This document shows, piece after piece, positions 18,308 to 27,500 of a DNA stretch of 41,767 nucleotides. Under the pieces are notes generated by a model. The model did not search any database. It saw only the letters and a list, made by a program, of their open reading frames with translations, and was not told where the DNA came from. Each line of letters begins with the position of its first letter. Position 1 is the stretch's first letter. The position numbers and the translations under genes are program-made. The stretch is from Candidatus Uhrbacteria bacterium (lineage in GTDB: Bacteria; Patescibacteriota; Patescibacteriia; UBA9934): contig CALRCK010000001.1 in NCBI GenBank assembly GCA_943354605.1, positions 1-41,767 on the forward strand, written 5' to 3'.

Positions 18308-18347
18308 CAACGCCCCGCCAGACTCTCAGGAGTCGAACGGGGCGTTG
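18308..18347 (-). terminator. Terminator of the ASCH gene
   Basis: CAACGCCCCG/CGGGGCGTTG stem with inner GACTC/GAGTC. On the minus strand it is followed by TGTTTTGTGG. Confidence 0.75.
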
Positions 18348-18352
18348 CGCAT

Positions 18353-18697
18353 TTATACGAGGCGAACTTTGAACGCAACCAAACCTTTTTCATTCATCTC
18401 CCCCGGCGTGTAGTGGTTCATCAACTGCTGAATGAACTCGAGCTCGTTCGCGTAGTCGCCAATGTCGGCGAGATCGATCTTGTCGAGGAGCCGCTGCACA
18501 CTCACGAACGGAACCTTCTCTTCGACGATCATCGGCAATCGTTCCTCAAGCTCTGGTCGCTTCATGAACACAATCTCATCCCCGACGCCAACGCATTTGC
18601 GCTTGTCATCGTTCAAACGAATCTCCCAGATCTTCTTCCCCGATTTCAAAAGCTCGAACGATTTTTTCTCCAAACGCATCACCACAGAGTTTGCCAT
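18353..18697 (-). CDS. ASCH/PUA-like domain protein
   Basis: This 114-aa single-domain protein is of ASCH type (ASC-1 homology, a PUA-like beta barrel that binds RNA). Supporting features are the N-terminal FELLKSGKKIWEIRLNDDKR, the GDEIVFMKRPE turn and the C-terminal YTPGEMNEKGLVAFKVRLV. In ASCH proteins the lysine in GxKxxEIR sits in the presumed ligand cleft; it is present here. Some bacterial ASCH proteins are amidohydrolases or RNases, so the activity is not certain. It starts 12 bp after the ychF stop and is probably co-transcribed with it. It has its own downstream terminator. Confidence 0.8.
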   Translation of the reverse strand: MANSVVMRLEKKSFELLKSGKKIWEIRLNDDKRKCVGVGDEIVFMKRPELEERLPMIVEEKVPFVSVQRLLDKIDLADIGDYANELEFIQQLMNHYTPGEMNEKGLVAFKVRLV

Positions 18698-18708
18698 AGC
18701 GACTTCGA

Positions 18709-19785
18709 TTATACGTTAACTCGGAAGTGACAGACGTCGCCATCCTGTATTGTATATTCCTTTCCCTCAATCCGTAGTTTACCAGTATCGCGAGCACCGG
18801 CTTCCCCATTGCACGCAATGAAGTCGGCGTACGAAATCACTTCAGCGCGGATGAAATTCTTTTCAAAGTCCGTATGAATAACCGCGGCGGCCTGTGGCGC
18901 TTTTGTGCCAACCAACACCGTCCATGCCCGAGTTTCCTGCACGCCGGTGGTGAAGTAGGTGATGAGGTTCAACAGTTTGTAGCACTCACGAATCACGCGA
19001 TCGAGTCCGGATTCTTTCAACCCAATATCGGCGAGAAACATTTTCGCATCCTCCTCGGACAGTCCCGCGATCTCCGCCTCGATCTTCACGGAAATTGGAA
19101 TCGCCATGCGCGTTGAGCCGAGTGGCGACACCCAATCGGCCCGCGTCGCATCGGCCTCGTCCACGTTGACGACGTACAAAATCGGCTTCGCGGTAAGCAA
19201 CGACATCGTTTTCATGAACAGCGCTTCATCGTCGGCAAACTCGACACTTCGCGCAAGCTCACCTTTGACGAGTGCGGCCCGAAGTTTTTCAAGCGCCGAT
19301 GCTTGCGCAACAAGATCAGCATTCTTCCCTGCCTTCATTTTCCCCGTGACTGTTCCGAGCATTTTTTCGACGGTTGAAAGATCAGCCATCGCAAGTTCAA
19401 GCTCAATCACCTCAACATCGCGCTTCGGGTCGATCGATCCATCCACGTGCACCACGTTTGGATCTGGGAACGCACGAACGACATGAACGATCATGTCGGT
19501 TTCGCGAATGTTCGCAAGGAACTTGTTTCCAAGGCCCTCTCCTTTGTGCGCGCCTTTGACGAGACCGGCGATGTCGACGAACTCGATAGCTGTTGGGATC
19601 AATTTCGTTGTTCCCGAAATCGCCGCAAGTTTCGCAATGCGCTCGTCTGGAACCGCAACCGTTCCTACGTTTGGCTCAATGGTACAAAACGGAAAGTTTG
19701 CGCAATCCACCTGTTTCTTGGTGAGCGCAGTAAAAAGAGTCGATTTCCCCACATTCGGAAGGCCCACGATTCCAACGTTCAACAT
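18709..19785 (-). CDS. ychF: Redox-regulated ATPase/GTPase YchF (OLA1 family)
   Basis: This is a ribosome-associated P-loop protein, 358 aa, normal length. G1 is GLPNVGKST (residues 7-15), G3 DIAGLVKGAHKGEGLGNKFL and G4 NVDE rather than NKxD, which is the mark of the ATP-preferring YchF/OLA1 group. A coiled-coil insert follows G3 and a TGS domain closes the protein (TGVQETRAWTVLVG to DGDVCHFRVNV). The ATG at 19785 (MLNVGIVG) was chosen over a TTG two codons upstream. A perfect hairpin lies upstream at 19806. Confidence 0.97.
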   Translation of the reverse strand: MLNVGIVGLPNVGKSTLFTALTKKQVDCANFPFCTIEPNVGTVAVPDERIAKLAAISGTTKLIPTAIEFVDIAGLVKGAHKGEGLGNKFLANIRETDMIVHVVRAFPDPNVVHVDGSIDPKRDVEVIELELAMADLSTVEKMLGTVTGKMKAGKNADLVAQASALEKLRAALVKGELARSVEFADDEALFMKTMSLLTAKPILYVVNVDEADATRADWVSPLGSTRMAIPISVKIEAEIAGLSEEDAKMFLADIGLKESGLDRVIRECYKLLNLITYFTTGVQETRAWTVLVGTKAPQAAAVIHTDFEKNFIRAEVISYADFIACNGEAGARDTGKLRIEGKEYTIQDGDVCHFRVNV

Positions 19786-19805
19786 AAACAAACGTAGTTA
19801 GTCCC

Positions 19806-19832
19806 AAACTCAGTTCGTGACGAACTGAGTTT
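19806..19832. terminator. Perfect 12-bp hairpin upstream of ychF
   Basis: AAACTCAGTTCG-TGA-CGAACTGAGTTT, followed on the plus strand by GTTTGC. It could be a bidirectional transcription barrier between ychF and the 19969 gene, or part of the ychF leader. Confidence 0.5.
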
Positions 19833-19878
19833 GTTTGCAAAGACGGATAAAACAATTCGCAAAAATTCTACCGTTCTT

Positions 19879-19907
19879 TTGACTATTCCGCAATTTTCGG
19901 CTACGAT
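19879..19907 (+). promoter_or_regulatory. Promoter of the 19969 gene
   Basis: TTGACT, 17 bp, TACGAT. The start codon lies about 55 nt downstream of the predicted transcription start. Confidence 0.75.
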
Positions 19908-19968
19908 TAGCCCTCCCTCTCAAGGGGAAATCGCGCACAACTCGTTCCTTCCGGAGGCCCGAAAAGCC

Positions 19969-21171
19969 ATGATCAGCTCGCTCCTTCTCCTTTCCCTCCC
20001 CTCGGCCCTCGCGGGCGATCCCACCATCCTCCCGCCGAGCGCCGCGCCCGACGAGAGCCATATCGTCGAAGTCCGGCACACGAGCGACGTCCTCGGTGCG
20101 AGCACGATGGCCATCGTCCTCTCCTGCCAGCCCCTCGGGGGCGAGCTGGGGACGAAGATGGGCTACAGCTCGCCGACCTACGTTGCGGAAAGCGCCAAGC
20201 TCGCCGCGGCGCTCACCCCCCGCTCGGACGTTCAGACGATCGTCGTCATGAACAACCCGAGCGCCGAGGAAGTGACGACGTGGCTGAAGGACACGGCCTC
20301 CGTCCTCAACGGCGACACGTACCGCATGGTGATGATCTCCGTGGCGTGCCCGGCAACGGGTGGCGACACGGACGACGAACGGCTCCTCACCCGCGAGGTG
20401 ACGGATCCGAACGTCGGGGGCCTGGCGTTCGCCGACCTCGCCGCAGGCATCGCCCCGCTCACGAACAGCAGCATCTGGCTGCTGGACGCGAGCCGCGACA
20501 TCTCCGCGGCAGCCGGTGTGCCCACCTACGGTCCCACCGCCGACGACGTCGCGAAGTTCACCCTTCGCGACACCCTCGGGATCAGCTCCGGACCGTCGGG
20601 GCGATACGCGGGCGGTGGCCTTCTCGAGGCCGCAGCGGATGCAATCGCGATGAGCAAGGGGGCGAACCTCTCGCTCGAAGCATTCTTCTACCGCGGCATC
20701 AAGATGGAGGCGCCGACGCTGGAAATCACCACGTCCATGGGGCTCCTCCCCAACGACGCGTGGAACCAGAACATGTCGCGGCCGGTGTTCGTGGGCGGAC
20801 CGCTCATCACGGTGCCCGTCGCCACGCTCCCCACGGACGGGCCCAATGTGCCGAAGAAGAAGTTCCCTCCCGGTTGCATCATGGCCGGAGCGGGAGTGCT
20901 CTCCCTCATCGGCACCGGCATCACCGCCGGAGCGGCGGGCAACTTCTACGACACGCTCGTCCTCTACAACAAGGAGGGCGGCGAGTCGCAGGCGGAGCTC
21001 GATGTAGCGGCGAACGGCTACCGTACGAACACCGGCCTGGCCATCGGCCTGGGTGTGCTCGGGTCGGCGGCGGTGATCGGTGGCACCACGTGGACCATCC
21101 TCGACCACGGTCACACCAAGGTCGAGATCGTCCCCACCGGCAACGGTGTGATGGTCGGGGGAACGTTCTAG
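19969..21171 (+). CDS. Secreted or membrane-anchored caspase-like protein, apparently catalytically dead
   Basis: This is a 400-aa high-GC protein. The ATG at 19969 has GGAGG about 10 nt upstream and gives a signal peptide MISSLLLLSLPSALA. Residues about 40-180 resemble a caspase/metacaspase (C14) fold: a strand with TIVVMNNPSAEEVTTWLKD, then YRMVMISVA where the Ser-Gly-His-Gly loop is expected, and SIWLLDASRD where the Leu-Asp-Ala-Cys motif is expected. His and Cys are not present (CPATGG and DAS), so proteolysis seems lost. Two glycine-rich hydrophobic segments near the C-terminus (about 303-325 and 350-375) may anchor it. The fold assignment is my inference from pattern; no close family is recognised. 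It has its own promoter and terminator. Confidence 0.6.
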   Translation: MISSLLLLSLPSALAGDPTILPPSAAPDESHIVEVRHTSDVLGASTMAIVLSCQPLGGELGTKMGYSSPTYVAESAKLAAALTPRSDVQTIVVMNNPSAEEVTTWLKDTASVLNGDTYRMVMISVACPATGGDTDDERLLTREVTDPNVGGLAFADLAAGIAPLTNSSIWLLDASRDISAAAGVPTYGPTADDVAKFTLRDTLGISSGPSGRYAGGGLLEAAADAIAMSKGANLSLEAFFYRGIKMEAPTLEITTSMGLLPNDAWNQNMSRPVFVGGPLITVPVATLPTDGPNVPKKKFPPGCIMAGAGVLSLIGTGITAGAAGNFYDTLVLYNKEGGESQAELDVAANGYRTNTGLAIGLGVLGSAAVIGGTTWTILDHGHTKVEIVPTGNGVMVGGTF

Positions 21172-21206
21172 TTCCGGTAACGTGATAGTGACCACGCCAC
21201 GACGAC

Positions 21207-21250
21207 GCAGCCCGGATCTCCGCAAGGGGACCCGGGCTGCAGTTCGTTTA
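21207..21250 (+). terminator. Terminator of the 19969 gene
   Basis: GCAGCCCGG (21207-21215) and CCGGGCTGC (21232-21240), followed by AGTTCGTTTA. Confidence 0.8.
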
Positions 21251-21251
21251 G

Positions 21252-21267
21252 TGGCTAATATTAGCCA
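21252..21267. promoter_or_regulatory. Perfect 16-bp palindrome, candidate operator
   Basis: TGGCTAATATTAGCCA lies 18 bp upstream of the -35 at 21286. A related TTGGCTAA occurs inside the promoter spacer at 4155 and next to the -35 of the promoter at 40477. Confidence 0.45.
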
Positions 21268-21285
21268 TGTTTATCAATTTTCCAC

Positions 21286-21314
21286 TTGAAAAAAGGTTAT
21301 TTTTGTGCTATAGT
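21286..21314 (+). promoter_or_regulatory. Promoter of the 21418 lipoprotein gene
   Basis: TTGAAA, a 17-bp spacer ending in TTTTTGTGC, then TATAGT. Strong match, including the extended -10. Confidence 0.85.
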
Positions 21315-21343
21315 TATATGTTGCCTTGGAGGAGGCGAAGCAG

Positions 21344-21400
21344 GCCCTGCGCTCCTCAGAACCGAAAGGTTATGGCAAGCGCAGGGCTTTTCCTTTCCTC
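21344..21400 (+). ncRNA. Structured leader with terminator-like hairpin
   Basis: GCCCTGCGC (21344-21352) pairs perfectly with GCGCAGGGC (21379-21387). Inside lies AACC-GAAA-GGTT, separated by a 7 x 7 nt internal loop. TTTTCCTTTCC follows directly. It sits between the promoter and start codon of the 21418 gene, so it could act as an attenuator or release a short RNA of about 70-80 nt. Confidence 0.55.
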
Positions 21401-21417
21401 ATTCCCGGACAAACATC

Positions 21418-22095
21418 GTGATCATCATCCTCGCTTCCCTCCTCGCCTGCTCCGAGCAACCCGATGGCGATCTCGCACTCGAGATCAACGCGACGCCGGT
21501 CGAAGAATCCGCAGTGAACTTCGACTCCGCACCTGAGCCGTGGCGGCCCGAAACGACGGTCCAGCTCGACTGTCCGTGGCTCTCCCAAGAGCGAAACGCA
21601 GACGAGTCCACACTAAACTGCGGACCAACATCGCTCGTCATGGCCGCAGCGTGTATCAATCACACCATTCCGACCTACACCGACGTCATCGATCTCATCT
21701 CCTGGATGGACGAAAACGATGAAAGCTACGGCGGTGTGAGTGGTGACTACTCCGGATCAAACACGAACACCGTGCAGATCACCGATGCGGCAAATGCGTA
21801 CTTCGACCTGAGCGCGGAACGGTTCTACGAGACCACCACGCTCAACGGCATGTACGACGACCTCGCAGACGGCGTGCCAGTGGTCATCGCAGTCCACTCC
21901 CAGGGCGACAACGCAACGGACGTGATGGCTAGTGGTGGTGGACACTTCATGCTCCTCGTGGGCATGACCCCAACGCACATCATCGTCAACGATCCCGGAC
22001 CGTATAGCTCTGAACTCGGTGCGAACCACGAGTACACGATCGAATCCTTCGAGGAAACCTGGCAGAACGCTGGCGTTCGCTTCCTCTCGGAGTGA
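21418..22095 (+). CDS. Lipoprotein with C39-like (papain-fold) peptidase domain
   Basis: This is a 225-aa probable lipoprotein. The GTG at 21418 is the only start downstream of the promoter and leader that keeps a lipobox (ASLLAC, Cys11), though the signal is short and lacks the usual positive residues, so export is less certain. The mature part (about 48-222) is a Peptidase_C39_2-type domain: catalytic Cys68 in LNCGPTSLVMA, His176 in GGGHFMLLVG and Asp192 in IIVNDP. All three are present. Such domains cleave peptides or crosslinks outside the cell. The codon use is high-GC at the start and milder later. It has its own promoter, leader hairpin and terminator. Confidence 0.82.
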   Translation: MIIILASLLACSEQPDGDLALEINATPVEESAVNFDSAPEPWRPETTVQLDCPWLSQERNADESTLNCGPTSLVMAAACINHTIPTYTDVIDLISWMDENDESYGGVSGDYSGSNTNTVQITDAANAYFDLSAERFYETTTLNGMYDDLADGVPVVIAVHSQGDNATDVMASGGGHFMLLVGMTPTHIIVNDPGPYSSELGANHEYTIESFEETWQNAGVRFLSE

Positions 22096-22114
22096 TAAAC
22101 GATCAACGACGACA

Positions 22115-22151
22115 GCGACCCGGCCTCTTCGGAGGACCGGGTCGCGATTCG
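22115..22151. terminator. Terminator between the C39-like gene and the surface operon
   Basis: GCGACCCGG (22115-22123) and CCGGGTCGC (22137-22145), followed by GATTCGTTTTA. It lies between convergent genes. Confidence 0.8.
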
Positions 22152-22153
22152 TT

Positions 22154-24493
22154 TTATGGAGTTGTTGGTGCGTCGGGAAGGGTTGGAGATTCTTCGGTTG
22201 GGAGCGGATCGGGAATTGTTGTCGCCGCTTTCTTCCCCGCTTTCAGCTCATCAATCTTTTTCTGCACTGTTTCATTTGTTGGATCAAGTTTCGCGATGGT
22301 CTCGAGTTCAATAATCGCACCGTCGATATCTTTTTCTTGTTCGAGCACTGATGCCAAGTACCAATGTGCGTTGGCGAAGTTTGGTGAGATTGCGATAATG
22401 CGCTCAAGTTCCTGCTTTGCAACATCGTTCTTTCCCTGTCGCAAGTAGAGCAATGCAAGTTGGAGTCCAACCCCGACATCGTTTGGCGCAGAACCACGAA
22501 CAATCTCCATACTCGCCACTGCTTCCGCGAGCTTTCCTTGCCGTTCTTGAACGAAGGCAAGGTAGTATCGTGCTTCGGCGTAGTCGGACTTTAACGCAAT
22601 CGCCTTCATCAACGCATCGTTCGCGCTCTGCAATGCGGTATCTTGAGATGCTTTCGCTTGCTTCGCGACATCAGCATCGTCGCCATCCACCATTGGCGCA
22701 AGGAAATCCGCGAGCGCCAAGTATCCGCGGGCAGAATCTACACGATATCGTGGATTGTTTGGGGAAAGTGCAATTGCTTGGTCGTACGAAGCAATTGCGA
22801 ACTGCGCAGCATCGGTAATAAGCGGAGACACCTCGCGATAGATATCGCCGCGAAGCTCCCAGTTCGTGACGTTCGTTGGACCGAGCTCTGTCGCACGAAC
22901 GCCAGCATTCACCGCTGCGCCGATCAGAGATTTCACCACATCCGGATCTGCATGCGCGTCTTGCGCAACAGTAATCACTTTGTGCAGCAACGCACTTCCA
23001 AGATTTCGATAGTACAAATCACTCCAGCGGTTCGCGGTGGCCGCAGTATCAAGCTTTGCAATCACGTCGTCGATGTTACCGCCCTGACGGTCAATCGTTA
23101 CTGCCTGTGCAAACGCAATTTCTGCGCGATACCGTGCGATCGTAGAGAACGACACCGTCAGCACAAACACCGCACAAAGAACAAAGGCGAATGCCGCACC
23201 AAATCCTGCGCGAGGCGAACGTTCGAATGCGAGTATCTTCCCCGCCGAAAGCGTTGAACGCAGCACAAGCGCCGTGAGCACCCACAACATCGTTATGAGT
23301 GTAAAGTTTTGGGGATACACAAACAATGCGGCAACCAACACCATCCATGCCGCAACGATGGGAAGCATTTCCGATGGCGCATTCCGGGTATACGTCCGAA
23401 GCGCACGAAACCCCAAAAACAGGAATGACGCCACAAGTGCAAGAGTTCCAAAAATTCCTATCGTTGAAAGAGATGTGAACGCCGCGGATGATCCGCGATC
23501 AAAACGCGTATCCCAAAATGGAGAAGGGTTCAGATCCGCGGAATGATACTTTGCAAAGACCATCGCAAACGTTCCTGAACCAGTTCCAAATGCCCATGCG
23601 CCGTCCTTCCACGCTGCCGTTGTGACGTCCCACGTGCTCTTTGCGCTTAAGGATACTTCGGTGGGAAACGGGCTTGCAACAACGCTCGGAAGCACCAAGA
23701 AAAATACCGATGACACACACAACAGCATGGGAAGAACGTATCGCCCTGGACGAGTAAGAAGCTCCGGCCGCACCGCAGCAAGGCCAAAAAGCACAATACT
23801 TCCAAACAATGCAAGGCCCCAAAGCACGCTGTAGTCAATCGCGAGCAGAGAAACAACGGTCGCCACTGTCGTCACAACCGTCGCAACGGTCTGCAGCACG
23901 ATCTCGGATCGTTTGTGTGATGCATCGGACACAATCATCGCACCGCAACCAAGAATTGTCATGGCAAGCAAATATACCATCAGTCCGTTTGGTGTGCCGA
24001 TAGTATTTGTTGGCAGACGTCCAAACGTGATGCCAAAAAATGCAGCCATTGCGCAAAGTCCGGTAATTGCCGAACCCAAAAGAGCAAAAAGAAGAATGCG
24101 GTGCTGTCCTCGGCTATCAAGAAGATGGGCACCCGCACCGGCCATACCAAGCATCAATGCAAGCGTAACGGCACTCGCATATTCTTGATTCGCTTGCCCA
24201 AAAAGACTGGTATATGGCTCGTGCGACAGTCCAGCAGAAATCGCAACGCACAGCAGCAAGACGAGAAATGGGATCCACAAAACGTCGGCGCGCAAGACGA
24301 TACGACGCGAATACAGCGCCTCGCCAAGCCACGCCACGCACATCACCGCAACAATAATGAAAAAGAATGTTTGTTTGTTCACGTCCAACGGATCCACCGT
24401 CCATGGAAGCGCAAGAATCGGCGTAAGAAGCACCAGTGCCTCGAACGACTTCCGAACCAGCGTCCGGAGCATTCGCTCTGCATCAAAAACCAT
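22154..24493 (-). CDS. Polytopic membrane protein with C-terminal TPR repeats (O-antigen ligase-like)
   Basis: This is a 779-aa protein. The N-terminal 450 residues hold about ten or more hydrophobic segments, in the layout of the Wzy/WaaL O-antigen ligase superfamily. After a last TM (FGAAFAFVLCAVFVLTVSFS) the C-terminal half is tetratricopeptide repeats, for example NVTNWELRGDIYREV, AEARYYLAFVQERQGKLAEA, VGVGLQLALLYLRQGKNDVA and NAHWYLASVLEQEKDIDGA. It ends in a Pro/Thr-rich tail. Such proteins may add glycans to surface proteins, which fits its place as the last gene of the surface operon, 11 bp after the 24505 gene. The enzymatic role is inferred from topology, not from catalytic residues. 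Confidence 0.8.
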   Translation of the reverse strand: MVFDAERMLRTLVRKSFEALVLLTPILALPWTVDPLDVNKQTFFFIIVAVMCVAWLGEALYSRRIVLRADVLWIPFLVLLLCVAISAGLSHEPYTSLFGQANQEYASAVTLALMLGMAGAGAHLLDSRGQHRILLFALLGSAITGLCAMAAFFGITFGRLPTNTIGTPNGLMVYLLAMTILGCGAMIVSDASHKRSEIVLQTVATVVTTVATVVSLLAIDYSVLWGLALFGSIVLFGLAAVRPELLTRPGRYVLPMLLCVSSVFFLVLPSVVASPFPTEVSLSAKSTWDVTTAAWKDGAWAFGTGSGTFAMVFAKYHSADLNPSPFWDTRFDRGSSAAFTSLSTIGIFGTLALVASFLFLGFRALRTYTRNAPSEMLPIVAAWMVLVAALFVYPQNFTLITMLWVLTALVLRSTLSAGKILAFERSPRAGFGAAFAFVLCAVFVLTVSFSTIARYRAEIAFAQAVTIDRQGGNIDDVIAKLDTAATANRWSDLYYRNLGSALLHKVITVAQDAHADPDVVKSLIGAAVNAGVRATELGPTNVTNWELRGDIYREVSPLITDAAQFAIASYDQAIALSPNNPRYRVDSARGYLALADFLAPMVDGDDADVAKQAKASQDTALQSANDALMKAIALKSDYAEARYYLAFVQERQGKLAEAVASMEIVRGSAPNDVGVGLQLALLYLRQGKNDVAKQELERIIAISPNFANAHWYLASVLEQEKDIDGAIIELETIAKLDPTNETVQKKIDELKAGKKAATTIPDPLPTEESPTLPDAPTTP

Positions 24494-24504
24494 ACGAGAA
24501 AATG

Positions 24505-27500
24505 TTATGGAGACGCCTCACCGCTCGACGCGTCTGTGCTTGGGGCAGAAGTGTCGGAACTCCCCGATACGTCTGGGGCTGGCGCATTAGAAACAACAGT
24601 ATCAGATCCCGCATCGGAAGCGATTGATGCATCCACAACAGGGTCTGAAGCGACGTCCGGCGCGACGACATCTTCGGTTGGCGCATCCACGATCGGAACA
24701 ATTTCAGGCGCTGAGGATCCCGAAGAATCTGATGGAGAAGACACGTCGGAACCAGAGCCAACGACCGGCGTCGGTTCTGAAGAAACCGTCGGAACCACAG
24801 GAGCAATCGGGACGACCGGAGCAACAACTGGCGCGTAGTCACGACGTGATGCAATCACCAACCAGTCAACAGAAACTCCGGTAGACGCTGCGCCAGATTC
24901 CGTAATCGAGAATCCATCGACGGTGCGATTTGTGACGTACAACGCTCCGGTTGCACCATATGGCGTGACAAGAGCGCGATAAGTTGGGTTTGTGTCAATA
25001 ACATCGACGAATGATGGATCAACCTCCGCAAAGTGCACATCGGCATGGCCATTCATCAATGTCACGGTCCCCGAAAGCTGAACCGTCATCTGTCGCGATG
25101 TTGCGGCGTATGTTTCAACATCGGCCCCTTGCGCGGAACGGACAAGCTCAATCAACCGGCCCGACGTCACAAGATCACCATCGTTTTCCAAGCGCCATGT
25201 GCCATTTGCACTCGTCATCGATCCAATAGCAAGCAGCTGTCCGCCGTTAAAGTTCAATGTTCCTGCGGTATCGAAATTTTCAATATCTTGCGCAAGTTGA
25301 GAAATGGAATTCTCTGCCGCTGGCCCCTGCTCCACCGGTGCACCGCTGTAGTACGACACGTTCACATACACCACAACACTGCCCATTGAACCCGCGAATG
25401 ATTCGGCGGCGTATCCAAGAATCGGCCCTGGCTCTGTTGCCTTCATGGCGTAGCCTGGATGCGTTGACGTTGTGAGCGGATCCCCGATATTGATTGCGCC
25501 ATTTTCCGTGGAAACCAAGGTTGGTACACGGCCAGCAAGCGCAATGGGGTAATTCCCTGCACGATTTTCACCAGCCAAGAATCCTGGGCGCGTTGAAACA
25601 ATGCCGGCAATCGTTCGGCTGTACACTTCTCCCGTTGAACGTTTTACCTGCTGACTTGCGTCGCCAAAAACGACAATTTCTCCCGGTGTTAGCACGTCAG
25701 GTGATGGGAACATTTCTGCAAAATCGTACGAACCCGTTGCCCAACCCGCGGAGTTGGTGCGCATGAAGTCGCCGCCGGAACCAGCCGAACCATCGTAATA
25801 AATGTATTTACTCTTTTGCGATGCGCCGCGATCGGAGGGATACAAACGACCAGCAATCGCGAGGTCTCCAGATTGATTCACCGATGCAACCTCCGTGCCG
25901 ACGCCATTCGCCACGGACAATCGGTAATCATTCACCGCGCTCACCGCAGTCTTCAAAGACATCCCGACGGTTTGTGCCGATCCTCCAGACCACGCGGAGC
26001 CCCGAAGCGAAAGCGTACCAGAATCCACCGCAGTCGTTGTTGCCGTTGCCGCTGTGGTCGCCGCAATCGCCAAGCTTCCCGCGACTTGCGTTGCGGACCC
26101 GGTTGCCGTCAAGACGTCTCCACCGTACCACTGTGGCTGAACAAGAACCTTAATTGTTCCCTTTCCGCTTGAGAGCGCTTCAAGTGCAAAGCCGATGATA
26201 CGCACCGGTCCATGGGCCTTTGCGCCGTATCCGGCAATCACCGATGACGTGGTAATTGGATCGCCAATCGCGATTGCTCCCTCGCTGGCGTTCACGTTGG
26301 TATCAATCTGCCCAACCATTCCCACGAGCGCCATTGAAACAGATGTCGCATCTGGCAAATTTCCAATAAATCCTGGCTTTGATGACATGACACCAACAAG
26401 ATTGTGGTTCCCCGCATCGCATCGCTTCACGGACGATGGTGTTCCGGTATCGGAACACACCATCTCATAAAACGCGAGTGTTGGATCATTCGACGGGAAG
26501 TATTCAGCATAGTCAGCTCCAGCGGCACTGTAGGCGTTATCAGACAACACCGATCCATCGGTTTCAATAGCAAGCACAAGCTGTCCGCTAGAGCGAACCA
26601 ACATAATATCGTCGTTGCTCGCGGCTTCAGCGGTTTCAAGAACAAGAGCCTGTCCGCCGATCGTTGTTCCGCCGGCGGCATCGGTCTGGTTTGCGGTGGT
26701 GGTTTGATAGAAATATCCCGCAACAGAATTTCCGCCGGCGGCATTCGAAACGTTTAGTCCAATACCGGTACTTGCAGTCACGTCTTGCTGCTGAATATCA
26801 AGAAGCTTTCCGGTAAATGTCGTTCCCGAAGCATCGTCACCTCGCAACACAATCAATCCCGTTCCACTTGTCAGGCTGTTCACGTTCATTGCTGCAGCCG
26901 CAACGGTCGTAATCGCAGACGTAAGGAGGAAATCATCGGTACCAGTTGTATCACCAAAGTGAGCGCTTCCGTGAGCCTCAATATCGTTTGAAACACCCAA
27001 ATCTCCGGCCGCATTCGCGATGGTCATCACGTCTGCGCCGTTATCAGTGTCCACCTGCACCAACGCTGCAGAAAAATATCCTGCATAGTTTGCCGTTGCA
27101 CCTCCGCTTGCCGTTGCATACACCCCGTATCGCGTTGCCCCTTCATTCACGTTCGTAAACGAGCCGCCGTACCCGGTCGTAAACGAGCCGCCGCCCGCCA
27201 AAATTTCCCCGCTCACTGCGGCGCCCTTTGTAATAGTGCCTTGCGAAGCCAGAACTGTTGAATACGAACCATAAACCGCAGCGACCGTCTGTGAGCTATC
27301 GTGTTGGGCGGTAAAATTTCCGCCAGCCAAATAGCCTCCGGCGTTTACCGCAGTGGCGTTCGTAGATTGGTTGTAAACAATACCGGTTACTCCAACGCCT
27401 GTATTTAATACGGCGCCAACAGCTGCGAGATCCACCTCGCCAATAGCTCCAAGAATGGAACTGCTCGAACCCGCGCCCGTTGCTCCGCTGTACGAAATCG

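Noticed and set aside
19810-21225. Long minus-strand open frame opposite the 19969 gene
   Set aside because: Arg/Gly/Val-rich shadow of the GC-rich plus-strand gene, which has a signal peptide, GGAGG and promoter.
21286-21417. Upstream extension of the C39-like lipoprotein to an ATG at 21286
   Set aside because: That ATG would lie inside the promoter (-35), so it could not be transcribed from it.
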